Assembly (NCBI GenBank): GCA_951230915.1
Contig: OX579640.1
Span: forward strand, 25,316,981 to 25,380,980
Source of the DNA: Antitrichia curtipendula
Lineage: Eukaryota > Streptophyta > Bryopsida > Hypnales > Leucodontaceae
Reading direction: 5' to 3'
DNA: 64,000 nt
How positions within the stretch are numbered: position 1 is the stretch's first letter; every line of letters starts with the position of its first letter. Positions 22,510 through 35,161 of this stretch are shown piece after piece. Position numbers and translations under genes: made by a program. The notes beneath the pieces are model-generated. The model saw nothing but the letters and a program-made list of their open reading frames with translations. It had not been told where the DNA came from and searched no databases.

Positions 22510-25500
22510 TTATAACGGCCCTGCTTCATCCGGTGTCTCCAATATTCGTGCAGATGATTGCACCACGTCTCCTCCTTCTCCTCCATCAGTTGCCTCCGCT
22601 TGATTGTGTGCACTTGGTCCATGGATTGGACTCATTGGAGACGAAGAAATAAACTGCAATGCCGTATCCACCATGGCGCTTGCAACAGGCATTGTCACTC
22701 CTTCTGATAAAGTCAGCGTCAGAGAAGGTCCTTCCAAAATGGAAATCACTCGGTGATAAATGTAATGTGGTCCTTCACTTGTCCGAGTGAATTGAACATT
22801 GTCCCTATTACGATAATATCCTTCACCATCCGGGACAAAGCTCATTTGATTCAATTTGCTAAATGCTGACAACGATGATATGGACTCCGTTTGTGCTGTT
22901 CCATCTGCATTTTCTCCCACGCCCTCTTCAACTTGTTCCGGTTCCATGTTGTCCACCTCCTCAACTACTTCTGGAACAACAAAATCCGGGTCTTGCTCCA
23001 CTTCCATCAGATTTGCTTCATCCCCACGGGCATCACTGACTGCATCAGTGTCACGAGAACCTAAACTTCGACCAGCACTTGGTAATCTATCAGACTGAAA
23101 TTGCTCGGCATCACTCTCATCTTCGTTCATTGATGAGGCTCCCAAATCAACTGCTTTAGCTTTCCCTTTGCGCTGTCCCCGTCTGTTCCCTTGAACTCTC
23201 CCTTCTTCATCGGAGGAGTCCCTAGATGACCGTGGTAGTCTTTCAACTCTACCTGGTGGCACACCTCCATCTGTTTCAGAAACACTAGGACCAGGCAACC
23301 TCTCTTCTCTAGTCAACCCTTGTGAGGGTCTGCGTTCAGCGGCCATACTCACACTGTTCACCATCACCAACTTCTCCCCGTACATTGATTGCAATTTGTC
23401 GTACACAAATTGTGTTCTCAACCAGACACCTTCCATAATGATAACATCATTGCCTACATATCCTGTCTCCAAAATCCTTGGCACTGCCATTGTGATGCCT
23501 AATGTTACCAACCCCCAATTCCGTGGCAAATACATTTGTACCAATCTCTTCAACTCTATTGGTGTCCTCTCAAACTTGTCTTGCGCTCGTGGCATCACTT
23601 CTGTACTCCAAGAGTCTTGAAATATAACATGTAAGTCATCCGTACTGCTAGGAAGGTTTTCCATGAACCCACTCTCTTCGGGATAATTTAAGAGGATGAC
23701 AATGCCACCAACGGGTTGTACACCACGGCGTCATTGCTCGCCATGACACAGATCATTCACGTATGAGGACATTGTTTCTGCTTGAAATATCCAAGAACCT
23801 TGGAGCACGTGGCAACCCTCTGGCAACGCCATCCTCGACTCCATCTCTTTGTCAAAGGATACGCCTGGCGGAAACAGAAACACGGCATTCCAACGAAAAA
23901 TGCAAGACATCCAGTTTTTGAGTTGCTGCAGAACATTGCTATAGTCCTCGTTCGACCATGGTATGTCCTCCCCTTGCGAACCTCCACGTCTACAATCAAA
24001 AATTCATAAACATGGTTTCCCAAGTTCAATATACTTGCCCTCAAAGAATCCTCCTCTACATCTCACGTGAAATGAGGCTTCCCGCTCTTCGCGTTGGGTG
24101 GATGCATGGTTGAGTGGCTCATTTTTGGCAAAAGTCCAAGTCCAAAAAGTCCTTTCTTGTGAGTAAAATGTTTGGGAGTAAAATACTTGGAAGTGAATTC
24201 TATAAGAAAAAAATTCTAAAAAAATTCAAAAAGTCCTTAGCTTTTTGAGCGCCCCTAGACCTTGAAAATCATTATACCTTAGAAAAAATCATTTTTGTAA
24301 AAAAAAATATTGGCTATAAGAAAAAGACTTCATAAAATTCAGTGTTTTAATAGTCATTAAAGAGTCCTTTGCCGACATTCAATACGTATTTACACAGCAA
24401 GATTATAATTTTTTTAAAAATTTACTAAAACATCCACTAGAATCATAGTCCTTCGTATGAATTTAAGAACCTAAACCATCTTTAAAAAGTCCTTGAAAAA
24501 TGTGTTGATAGCAAATTTGTCACACCCATATTTTTTTTAAAATCCCCTATACTTTCAAATTTTGCCACAAAAAGAATTCAACAACATAGATGTGTTCATA
24601 ATCAAGTTTAAGACCCTAAAATGGACTTTTTTTTCAAGTTAAATTTTTCTAATATACCCAAACCGCATTTGAAAATTTGATAAGTGCAGTTTTCAAAAGT
24701 GTGACACGATTTTGAGCCCGTCAACCATGCATTCACCCTGTTGCACTACAGAGATTGCAACTTGCCAATTCCAACGAGCATTTGATACATCCTCAACGTC
24801 TCGACCATATCCCGCATAACCTTTGCGACCCGCTCGGATATCCACAAAGTGTTGCCTAACGAAAGCTGGAACGGCATTCTCTAAACTGCTGAGCATTTGA
24901 ACCGTCGTCACTGCAAAAAAATACCACGAGGTCTTCGTGTCATTATCCAATGTCCTCCCCGTCAAGATGAACTGCCTTCCTTCTGAATCTCTATACTTGC
25001 TTGCATTGATGGAGAAGAAATCATCCATAGACAATGGATTTTCATCCCCTGCTTCTACCATAAGAAACCGAATTTGATTTCTGATCGCATCTTTCTGATG
25101 TACTTTGTCCACTGCATACGCTATAGTACCTTTGGAGGGGTTTGCGAAACCAGCATCATTGAAATAGTATCGCTGCGGAGGACGCTTTCCATTCACCACA
25201 TCCTTTGTACACATCTCTTTGACCACACGTACATAATTTTCCGTAGAGATGTTGTTCAACGGCCTCCACCAAGTCTTCTCCATCCTCTTCCGCTTCGGGT
25301 TTCCATCCACTATGACATCAAGATTCCTATCTCTAGCCATCTTTTTCCATTTATTTTCTGCCTTCTTGCTGAAAAATAATTTGCCGTCCTCATAATCTTT
25401 GCACACCCGCAAAATAGCCTTATAGGACTCCTTGTTTTTATGCCAAGCATGCCGTGTATAGTCCACCATCTTCCTCGACAACTCCCCCAACAATACATGC

Positions 25501-27608
25501 TTTGATAAGCTTTGACTTAAATGTAATGCACTCGCTGCCATTGTCAATGCTTTCGTTCTGTATGCATCGTCAGCCCAAGTAGCAACACTTGGACTTCCAC
25601 ACGCTTTCCATATATCGCGCAGTTTGATGAGATTTTCGTAATGCGTGGTGAAGAATTTCCTGTCAAACTCCTTTGCATTTATTTTGACAGATGCTTCTAT
25701 ATAAAATTGCGGATTGTTGTACACCACAAACTTTGCTTTCTGGCTCACAAACTGCACAAGATACTCTTCATTGGATATATGTCCCTCTTCCTTTTCCTGT
25801 TCATCTCGTTTACAAGCACCGACAACATGTTGGCCATCTACTGGCTCCCATACAATATTGCTCTTCAGCCACCTTCTCTGCAATGCGGTGCTTGAGAGAG
25901 ATGAATCCGCTCAGCAATGTTTCAAATACATGGTTTCGAATTCACGTGTAGCACCTTCTTGGCTAAACGGTACCTCTATGAACTCTGTCTCTCTCTTGTC
26001 ATTGCTATTGTCATAGCAATATGCAATGGGACGAAGGGTAATCGCACTTACTCCATCAGCTTCGGATCCCTTGAGGCGCTCGTACATTTCTTTCACACGC
26101 CAATCCATTAGCACCCTATAGTTTGTCTCTGCGTTAGCTACATCGCAGATGCTATCAGTCCTCGCATCAAAAATCAGACTTTGCCCCCATATATATCCTG
26201 CTCTGTACTCGGTCTCAGTAGGAAAAACAACAGGTGTTTTCGTCATGTTCTTCGGCAATACTCTTCTAGGCTCTTGCTCTGGTTCATCTTCAGAGGAATC
26301 ATCATCAATAACAACATTATCGCCATCATTTCCTTGTGGAGTACGGCTTTGTAAGGCTGCTCTTCAACGACGTATCTGTGCTGCTATTCGCTTCCTGACG
26401 CCTTACTCTTCTGCAGCATCCGTTGCACGAATGTGACGCCCCGCTTGATCTTCTGAGATGTTTACTACTACAGAATCACGTTGCACCTCATTCCCACTAT
26501 GTCCTCTACCAGCACCACTTCCTTCAGCAGCAGCACGTCCTCCACCAGCAGCACGTCTTCGAACAGCACCACGTTCTCCACCACCTACCCTTCCTCTATC
26601 AGCACCCCGTCCTGTACGATTGGCAATCTTTGCAGCATCCACTTTGGCCAGTACAACATGTGACCTGTAAATTCTTGCACTTGAACCCACTTTTGATTGT
26701 CTTGACCTTGATCCTGATCCAATTTCTGTGACTGTGATTGGAGCTCCTTCTTCTCCTTCACTTGGAAGCTCAGGAAAAACCGGGAGTTCAATTGGTACAG
26801 GATTTTGAGTTGCCTCCCCCCTCGATTGCAATGATTCTTCTACAACTTCCACCTCCACTACTGGTGATCCTACTGATGCGCTCTTTTGCACTTGTACCTC
26901 TTCATTATCACTTGTAGGTTGAACAACAACATCAGTTGCCGCAGATTGGAGGCGTTGACGCTGTGCACTCGGTCTACCAGAAATAACCCCCTCACTTGCA
27001 TGGATTCCTAATCCCCCTTCAACAGCAGCTCGCTTGCGGTTCCATTCATCCAAAGGAACCCAATTTGGATTCACTGGCGTAGCAAGATCCCGATATACTT
27101 CATTCAAGTCTTTTGGATCTCTTGGTGCAAACCGCTCTTGGACAACACCTGGGTTCACCCTTTCTAATTCTTCACGGCTTAGAATCTCCCGGTATTGATG
27201 ATGTAGTGCTCGCACTTGTTTTGAGGTCATCCCCATGAATTTTTAAACAGCTCTCTCTCGTTTAACCTGCAATTCCTGCGGCACTTTCTTCCAATCTTTT
27301 GCCACACTCTTCAAGCTACGCATGGGAGTAAGAACTAAGAGGAGTTGTGGCGGAACCGGAGCCACCATCAATATCTTCTTCAATTTATACTTTTCAAGTG
27401 CCATTTCTGTTGTAGTCACCGACACAATCAGTCCTCCGTCAACGGTGCCCGTGAGGCCCTCGATGACTCCATGTGAAGACGCCAATGCAGACTCATAACG
27501 CCCTTGCCCAATTGGAAAATCTGTTATCCACAAAGAAGACCTGTCATTGTCGTTCACTACGATCCACCATCCGTGCTCCAACCACTTTGAGTGCATCTTC
27601 GGTGCCAT
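22510..27608 (-). pseudogene. Large decayed gene of unknown, probably transposon-borne family
   Basis: From an ATG at 27608 (after an acceptor TTTCAG) one reading frame runs to about 24740. It is interrupted by stops at 27243 (TAA), 26403 (TAA), 26364 (TGA) and 25911 (TGA), with no frameshift. A ~650-bp MITE (24095-24741) then splits it. The frame resumes (NAKSGKPHF), meets TGA at 24063, loses one G in the run at 23970-23973, meets TGA at 23731 and continues to 22510. The N-terminal part is low-complexity and Arg/Gly-rich. The middle (NPLSMDDFFSINASKYRDSE) is compact but unrecognised. The block after the MITE (NHVYEFLIVDVEV; EDIPWSNEDYSNVLQQLKNW; GGIVILLNYPEE; ELKRLVQMYLPRNWGLVTLG) has the spacing of a Rossmann-type DNA methyltransferase without its DPPY motif. 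That resemblance is a guess. The C-terminal 300 residues are acidic and disordered. Confidence 0.55.
24095..24741. mobile_element. MITE-like insertion splitting the decayed gene
   Basis: The left end TGGGTGGATGCATGGTTGA, then GGCTCA, is repeated inverted at 24712-24741 (GGGTGAATGCATGGTTGA, then GGCTCA). About 600 bp of AT-rich non-coding sequence lies between. Coding sequence is protein-like on both sides and can be joined across it (VVQQ to NAKSGKPHF). A target duplication could not be read with certainty. Confidence 0.6.
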
Positions 27609-27662
27609 GATGCCCTGAAAATGAAAGTTCAACAATACTTTAGCATTCATTGACATTCTCAA

Positions 27663-30596
27663 AAGTTTTAAAATACATTATAGTACATTAAAAATTTATA
27701 ATTCAAATTGTATCAAATTTGAAGAATACACTGTTGTTGTCGTGAATTTTGAACAACTCATGGAACAAGACAAATGAATATTCTTTCCATGTTACTAAAT
27801 GTAATTACATAGAGGACCAAATTGACCAATGAAGTTCAAAAACTGAATTCCAAATAAAATCAAATTTATGAAATCAAATCCAACTATTTTTCAGTAACAC
27901 TTGTTCTATGCATGACAATGAATACTAGAATTGCTCTAACAACTGCACTACAATTTCAATCCAAAAAAATTCACTATGATGGGCATGTGAAACTCTTATA
28001 TATCTCTTCTCAGTAGAACATTACATGTATGATTTAATCATTACCTTTATATATTGTTCCTTGGTCTATCAAATATAGTAAAATCACTTACACACTTGAA
28101 AGTAAAAGTTAACTTACAAAAAAAATTTAGTCTTCCACTTACTTCCTAAACTCCCAATTTGAAACTCATTTACCTTATTGAAATGAGAATTTTTAGATAT
28201 TGTTATGTTTTCTCTATAACAATGTGTTTGAGTTTAATAAAACTATATAAAAAACCTAATTTCTATTAGCTTTCAGTTTCTCTTTTGTTGATAGTAGCTC
28301 AACAAATTGTATATGTATATGGGTTTAAATCACTTCTACTATAAATTTCTAAATGAAAACTAACAACAAGAACCCAACTTCAGTGCAACTAGAATATACG
28401 TAAAATATTCGTATACAATGTATCAACAGCGAAACGAATTGAAAAACCATTTACACAATACCAACGGCCATGAAAGAAAAGCAAAAGAAATTTAATGCAT
28501 AGCAAAAATTAAATAATTCATAAAAATTTAAATTTCAAGAACTTATGCTTCAGAACCTTCAAAATATAAGGCCGTTGTAATGGAATACTTCATGAACTAC
28601 TGATAGACAAATTCATCATAGGTTGTATAATTAGATAACTTCTAGCTGTTATTCATTATCTACTCATACAAATTTGATTATAGAAAATTCCACCTCTATA
28701 TTATTTTTAGAATGCACTCATCAATTCGAACTTGTGCATCTTCCTGAATTACTCCTTTAAAAAAATATTGAACAATTATTCAATCCTTCTTATCTTATTT
28801 TTTTGTGCATTTGGAATACACAATAGCTGAATTGAAACGTTTCCAAGAAACAATCATACATTTCACTTCTAAAAAAAAATTGGCGCTAAGCTTTATTCTA
28901 AAATAGAACCTCTAAAATACATATATATCGCTACAACAAATTCTTAATGATTGCGGAAGTTCCCTTTATCTTGGTTCTTGATGGAGGTTTCTGAAGAAAA
29001 ATTTAAGATGATAAAAAACTCTTTATTCTACATACTATAATTCTTAGTTATTAGTGGCATTTCTCTGGAAAAATCATCATTATAGCTTCCAAAAAACAAT
29101 GATCTATAAGAAAATCAGAGGAGACAACATGGAATGGATAAATACATCTCACCTGACGACCACTTCAAAATTATTCATAAATTGTAATTTTCCATAATAT
29201 TACCAAGTCTTAATTTTAAAAGTTTAGAAATCATAAAGTATTCATTTATTTACTTTCAATTCACGTGTTGTCCAATGAAACAAGCTATCAGAATTGGATA
29301 TAACAAAACCTTAAAGTATTAAAGGCCAAGAATTCAAACCTTTAAAAGTCCTCCATACATTGAATGGACTGAATGGATTTAACATTTTTTACTTTTTAGT
29401 TATAAGTTTTACAGTGATTTTTTCTACATCTTCAACTTGTTAATTTCATTGGATTTAAAAAATTCTTCATAAGTAATCACAATTTTTTTTGTACTGGCAG
29501 AAATTCATATCTTCCACATTCAGTTTCCATGAATGAAAATAATAAATAACAAGCTCTAAAGAATGAGAATGAAAGGAGCATCATTAAATACCGACTTCTA
29601 TTAATTAAATTTTTTTTTTTTAAAGGTGAAAACAATACCTCATGCAAATGTTCTTGCTGCTCGGCCTGCTCCTGATTCTAAAGGCAACTTTGTAACATGC
29701 GTGACTATGCCGCCTTCAATGTTGATTGTTACGTTTCACAACCATCAGTCTTTTTGAAGTATCTGCTATACCAAGATGCACAATCAAAACTCCACCATTC
29801 ATTTTCTTCCAGGATATAGGCTTCAAATATGAAGGTCTCGAATTCTCTTAAGTATTGAATTAACTTCATAGCACATAATAACCTTCAATTTACAAACAAT
29901 TCAAGGAAAGCTCTTAGAACATTAATACAACTCAAAGATTGCACTACTGAGCACTAAGTGAAAAAAACTTCACTAGCATCATAAAAGAGTGAAGCAATTT
30001 ATAATAGCGAGGTAGGGACACTAGCCTTCAGGCAATCATTTCAACCACCTCTCATGTGGTAAGTAATTGGAAATTCTAATTTTTAAGTAATAGAGAACAC
30101 GTAATTAAAAACAATGTACTGGTCTACATTAGTATTCAAGTTCATGTCAGTGCTGCTTTTCAATGAAACAACTCAATCTGTCAACCCAATATAATTCTTT
30201 TCAATAACAAATGACAACTTCCTCCCATTGTCCTCATCTATATATATTGACCATATTGTACTCGTTTTGAACACATAAAACAAGTACAAGAAACTTGCAT
30301 GTCAATTGAGAAATTTGCTGATTTTGACATTCTGCAAGAGATTGTAAAGTCCTAGTTCTACACATTCACTATTTTAAATCTCCAAGTTTGTTTTCTTTTA
30401 TTTCAAGTGTTTTTACAGTCAATACAGGACCATGACATGGTAAAAATATTCTTTTGGACAATCAATGCAAAGACATCAAAGCCCGAGAAATTGGCAATGA
30501 AAGACTAACTCTTCTATTGCTACATCAAAAGGGTAAATGTAACAACTACCCCATATTTAGTGTTGCTCAAATTTTTTATTTCTTGAAGTTCCATAA
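27663..30596. other. AT-rich region upstream of the decayed gene
   Basis: This is mostly AT-rich and non-coding on both strands, and may be a long 5' intron or spacer of the minus-strand gene. One GC-richer segment at 29641-29870 is listed separately as a possible exon. Confidence 0.4.
29641..29870 (-). pseudogene. Possible upstream exon of the decayed minus-strand gene
   Basis: On the minus strand the segment reads LREFETFIFEAYILEENEWW, then FDCASWYSRYFKKTDGCE. After a TAA, a TAG and another TAG in the same frame, it gives a Gln/Glu-rich stretch (NQEQAEQQEHLHE) ending at a donor GAG|GTATTG. The Trp-Asp-Cys/Lys-rich block loosely recalls the finger domain of the two hAT-borne genes. The stops mean it is decayed if real. 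Confidence 0.3.
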
Positions 30597-30783
30597 CCCC
30601 TAAAACCCCGAGGGTGTTCTCTGCCAAAACCACTTAAAACTACCACTTTAGTTATATTCACTTAAGAATACCAATTCTTTTGTTTTTCGGATTTTCAACC
30701 GTACGATCTTGTACTTAACTTAGCAGAGATTATATAGTAAAAATTTCATCAAAATTCACTGAACGGGTTGGAAGAAATTAGCA

Positions 30784-30791
30784 TTCAAAGT
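30784..30791. repeat. 8-bp target-site duplication, left copy
   Basis: TTCAAAGT immediately precedes the CAGGG end of the hAT element. It is identical to 46966-46973 after the other end. The uninterrupted MITE copy has TTCAAAGG at the equivalent site (51371-51378). Confidence 0.93.
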
Positions 30792-30807
30792 CAGGGTTGA
30801 CGAATTG

Positions 30808-31125
30808 GAACGTCCGGGGGCAAATTATGTCCAAAAATTGGACGTCCGGATGTCCGGACGCAGCGTCCGCGGACGCTGTTGCGGACGCAGTGGACGTAGT
30901 GGCCACCGTCCGACGGACGCAGACCACCGGATGGCGGTCGGCCGACGGGCGGTTTGACTCGGACGATCCGACCGCCCGATCCAGCGGACGGCCAGACCGT
31001 TCGATCGAGCGGACAGTAGGTTCGTCCGATCAATCGGACGACTTAGTCCGCTTCGGGAGGTTTGGGAGGGCGTCCGCAGCCGGACCTACTTTAGGTTTGG
31101 TGGCGGACGAGTATAAAGGCGGACG
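30808..31125. promoter_or_regulatory. GTCCG/CGGAC array 1 (left end) with TATA box
   Basis: Dense GTCCG and CGGAC pentamers in both orientations start just inside the left terminal repeat. Such subterminal motif arrays are the usual binding sites of hAT transposases. TATAAAGG at 31112-31119 lies about 150 bp before the ATG of the RING gene, so the array probably also contains its promoter. Confidence 0.7.
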
Positions 31126-31269
31126 GCCCTTCCATTTTTCCTCACTTCTTCTCTCCATTTAGAGGTGGAACCCGTGTCGGACGTTACAACCGTTGCTTCA
31201 TTGTGCTGGTTGCTCCTATACGGGTGGAGAGTGAGGTCAATTATTTTTTGATATCACTTGTCGTCAGTC

Positions 31270-34200
31270 ATGACAACGGAAGGTACGAGCAAGGGTACTG
31301 TAGCGATGACTTCAAGAGGTGGCAAGAGCGGGAAGACAAAATCAAAGGGGACTGCCCACGAGCTTCACTAGGACATTTTAGATGATCCAAATATCAAAGC
31401 GGAGAGCGAATGGGAGAAGGAGGAAGAAACTTATTGGACCTCCAAAATCTGCAAAAAATATGTGAAAATGTATCACATCGACAAATTGTGGCCTCGTGAG
31501 TTCCACATTATTCACACACGAGGGTTCTGTTGCAGGCCATCAAATTGCAAGGATGGACATTTTGTCCATCGATCACTTGAGGTTTGGCGGGCCCTCTTCG
31601 GGGACAAATCAATGAGTAAAGGTCTCATAAACTATAGCATGGCCTCTATGGTGTATGCTGAGCTCATATTGGCTTGGAAGGTAGACTGGAGCACATATCC
31701 AACGACAACTACGGCTCTGCTTTTGTTTACAAAAGGGCAAAAAGATATTCCCGATTTGTATGATCCAAAGGCAAGTCCAAGTGAGGCACCAAAATCACAA
31801 AAGCGACAAAAACATGCTTTAATGCAGGTTAAAAAAGAGATCATGGAGGGGGAAAATATTGAAGTACATTTGGATTCTACAAAGATTCCAACTACAATGT
31901 CAAATGCAACGGTGGAAGGTGTTGACGGAGAGGTGTTTTCAACTCCTCGGGCGGATTGGATATGCACACGCAATTTTACATCCATGGGTGAATAAAGTGG
32001 TGCTTCAAGCATGCGACCCGTGAAGGAGGAACCGGTGGCCTCGTCTGCACCACAAAAACGTCGGGAAGAGGTTCGTCCCGAACAAATGGCAAGGGCCATT
32101 GCATCAATTGATAATATCATAGCGAGCGATGCTACAAATTTTATGACACAAGTACCTTGCAATCAAGACTTGCCAACCACACCGAGCCCCGTATTGAGTC
32201 CCGTATTGGGCCCCGTATCAAGCCCCATGTTGGGCCCCGTATCGAGCCCAAGAGTTGAAGGGCAGATGTTGCCAAAAAATGGAAAGCAACTCGATGGCAT
32301 GGCACAAAATGTGTCCATTGATGACAACCCATTGGATAAGAGCTATCCGCATTTGTCAACTCAAAATGACGCACAATTGGAGGATCTTTGTCATTTGCCA
32401 ATGGCGAGTGAATTGGAAAGCTTGTTGGAAGCTTTTTATTTGTTTAGGATACATCAACAAGACATCTCTCTTCAACCAAACCAAGTAATCAAGACAAATG
32501 AGGCCGGTCCTAGTAACCCTGCAAACGAGGCGGGCTTGACTAAAACCGCAAACGAGGCCGGTCCTAGTAACCCTGCAAACGAGGCGGGCTTGACTGAAAC
32601 CGCAAACGAGGCCGGACCGAGTAATCCCTTTGCTGAATACATTGATCAATGGCCCAATTTTGTGATCACCTTGAAAAGATTGTTGATTACAGCTAAATTT
32701 GTAGCTAGCACTGCCCCCAAACTTATGGAAGTTGCTGAGGAATTCACCAAATCCGGGCCCGGGTTGGTGGAAGGTGCCTTGTCATTTTGGGATTTCGTCA
32801 CGTCTATGAAACCATTATTGGAGGAGCGGATCGAAAATAATCGCAAGCTGCTCATCTTTGCTGAAGAGAATAAAAAATACAAGGCCTTGAAGATAGAGCA
32901 CGAGAAATTGAAAGAAGACCACAAGCAATTGAAGGATGCATTCAAAGGAGTGTGCGCTAATTATGAAAGATTTGCGAACGCACAAGATTCTCGATATGAC
33001 ACTCTAGTTTCTCAAAGGGAATTTATCGAGAAATTGGAGTACGAAATTGTAGCGCTCAAGCAAAAGAATTTGAAGGATGGGGGATATGTTCTTCCAAAGA
33101 CCGGCGGAGCCGTGCGTATAGAAGCGGTTGAGGAAAACAACCAAAAGGAAGTAATATCCAAAACCGCCATGGATAATCCTCCTCCCACATTCCAAGACGC
33201 GTCCATGCAAACGGAAGGCCACGAGTTTGAAGAGGTGAAGCATGAACTAGAGTCGGTAACTCAATAAAACGTCTATTTGGAGGCACAATATCAAAAAATG
33301 ATGCAAGTAGTGGAGCTTGATAAATGCTTGCCAAAGAGCAGTTCCGACACTTGTTGGTTGACGTGGATTCAAAAACTACAAGACAAACCGTCTGTAGTAA
33401 CCCGAGCAATGAAGGGGCTTCTCAATTTAGCCATGAAGTCGAAGGAGCAATGCGATGCCATTTCCTCTGACCTCCTATCTATTAGAAGGATGTTTGAGGT
33501 ACATCATAGGGGTTCAATTGACGTCACATATTGGGGGGACATGTCGGCAATGTTTGAGCGATTGAATGACGCGCAGAAGATTGCGTCAAAGTCCATGAAT
33601 TGGACCTTGGAAGTAGAAGAAGGTTGGGCCCCTTACAACACGCATTTAGCGTACATCAAAGAGGCGGACAAGATAGTAGTGCATGGTGAAAGTTCAAATA
33701 CGGAACTATTGGAGGATAAATGCAGCCTTTGTCTAAATCATTTTGGTCCCGAGGGCGCCTTAATCATGGGCCAATGTCGCCACACTTACCATATCACGTG
33801 TATGGTGAAATCATCCCTTGTTCGTTCGGTTTGTCCCGAGTGTCGGTCTCCTTTGAGCCCTAGGTTTTACGAAATGGTTGGGCACGAGGAGAGCATGCCC
33901 CCTAGCCACGAACACAATCGATGGACCCTTCTACTTGACCAAAAGCCATTTCTATTCCAAAATTACATTCATTGAGGGCGACCTCTAATTTGGAATGCGC
34001 AAAAACTCATGCATGATGTTTGTGAGAACTACAATGACGAATTGGATGACTTTGACTGGATGACGCGCAATAGAGAAGTGGAGTTGCGGGCTCGAGGTAT
34101 TGAAGACTTGGAGGCTCGAGAATTGTTTTGTCGTAGCATGGGGGGACACTGGAGCATCTCACATCAAAAGTTCTTCCGATTTCTTGAAAAAGAAGTCCGG

Positions 34201-34776
34201 AAAGGAGAAGATGGCGTCTGGATAGAAGTGCAACCATCCTAAGAGTTCAATGAGCAGTACGGAGCATACAATCACAGTTTAATAGGGAGAGCCCTATTCT
34301 TATTAAAATTGGAAGAAGTTGCACAGGTTCGTGCTGCTTTTAATGTAGATGGGCTATCAAGCACAGAACATGCACTTGTGGAGGTGGCAAGTGCATTTGA
34401 TAAGAGGATCACCAACATTATAACGACGTAGAGGACTTTTCTACATGGCACAGGGCAAGTGATCTCGTTGACCCTTCGAGATGATGACAAAGCGGTAAAT
34501 GCTATGATAGAAAAGATTTATTCGGCTTTGAGAGCGTTAAAGGCACAGGAAGTAGATTTGTCTCCCACAAGGAAAAATAAATGGAAGATGGAAGACGAAG
34601 ATGACTACTCTCCAGAAACCAAACGACAATTCATCGCCGTGGACATGGAAGTCCGATCAGGAGGGGGCACAGCCTTCGGGTTGGGTGGTCCTCAAACTCG
34701 TAGAGCAAGTAAAAGATTTAAGGAACAAGAGGGTGCCTCTCATATTTCCGCAAACGGTAGCGATGATGCAAAATAG
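31270..34776 (+). pseudogene. hAT-borne C2CH-finger, coiled-coil and RING-H2 protein
   Basis: One frame of 1,169 codons runs from ATG 31270 to TAG 34774. It has in-frame stops at 31369 (TAG), 31993 (TAA), 33265 (TAA), 33973 (TGA), 34240 (TAA) and 34429 (TAG) and no frameshift. Near residues 55-120 is a finger-like domain (CKKYVKMYH, then NCKDGHFVH and NYSMASMVYAELIL) shared with the gene at 45241-46338. A Pro/Ser stretch and 18-residue repeats (32497-32632) come next. A coiled coil follows around residues 515-600 (ALKIEHEKLKEDHKQLKDAF). The RING-H2 finger is at about 818-861 (CSLC, CRHTYHITC, CPEC), with all eight zinc ligands. A tail of about 300 residues is unrecognised. If expressed it would be a ubiquitin-ligase-type protein. 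The stops make it a pseudogene unless they are read through or the intact source lies elsewhere. Confidence 0.75.
32497..32632 (+). repeat. 54-bp coding tandem repeat
   Basis: The units begin at 32497, 32551 and 32605, period exactly 54 bp, and encode NEAGPSNPANEAGLTKTA-type 18-residue repeats within the RING gene. Copies are nearly identical, indicating recent expansion. Confidence 0.85.
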
Positions 34777-35161
34777 TGTTTGTATTAGGGGGTTAACCAA
34801 TGAAATTTGTTTTGTACTTATTTGAATCTCATGAGGATTCAATATTAGTAATGCACAACACTCATGGTATGTCATGAGTTGCTTTTAATTAATGTATAAA
34901 TATTTATGCAATACAAATATGTTTGGATTTGTTTTTTCATCATGATAAATTTAACCTGCTTTATTTGTCAAATATGTTTCTTTTGCGTACCTATTGCAGA
35001 AGATCATACCTATTGTACATTTGTACAAGATCATTTCATATTATTGTTATGTTATTTTCTATAACCCCGTGCCTATAAATCACCCATTTTCATTTACACA
35101 TACATTTCTATTCGCGTAATCCACTTGTCTGCCTGTCTGCACACTTCAAACATCTTACCGA

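Noticed and set aside
30791..31162. Open frames across the GTCCG arrays (also near 39033-39395 and 46586-47008)
   Set aside because: The arrays are open in several frames on both strands because of the repeated pentamer. The peptides are Arg/Pro/Ser-rich artefacts.
31270..34776. A variant nuclear genetic code in which stops are read as amino acids
   Set aside because: The PPR gene runs 905 codons without in-frame stops and uses a normal stop, so a genome-wide reassignment is not supported. Decay, or local readthrough in transposon genes, remains possible.
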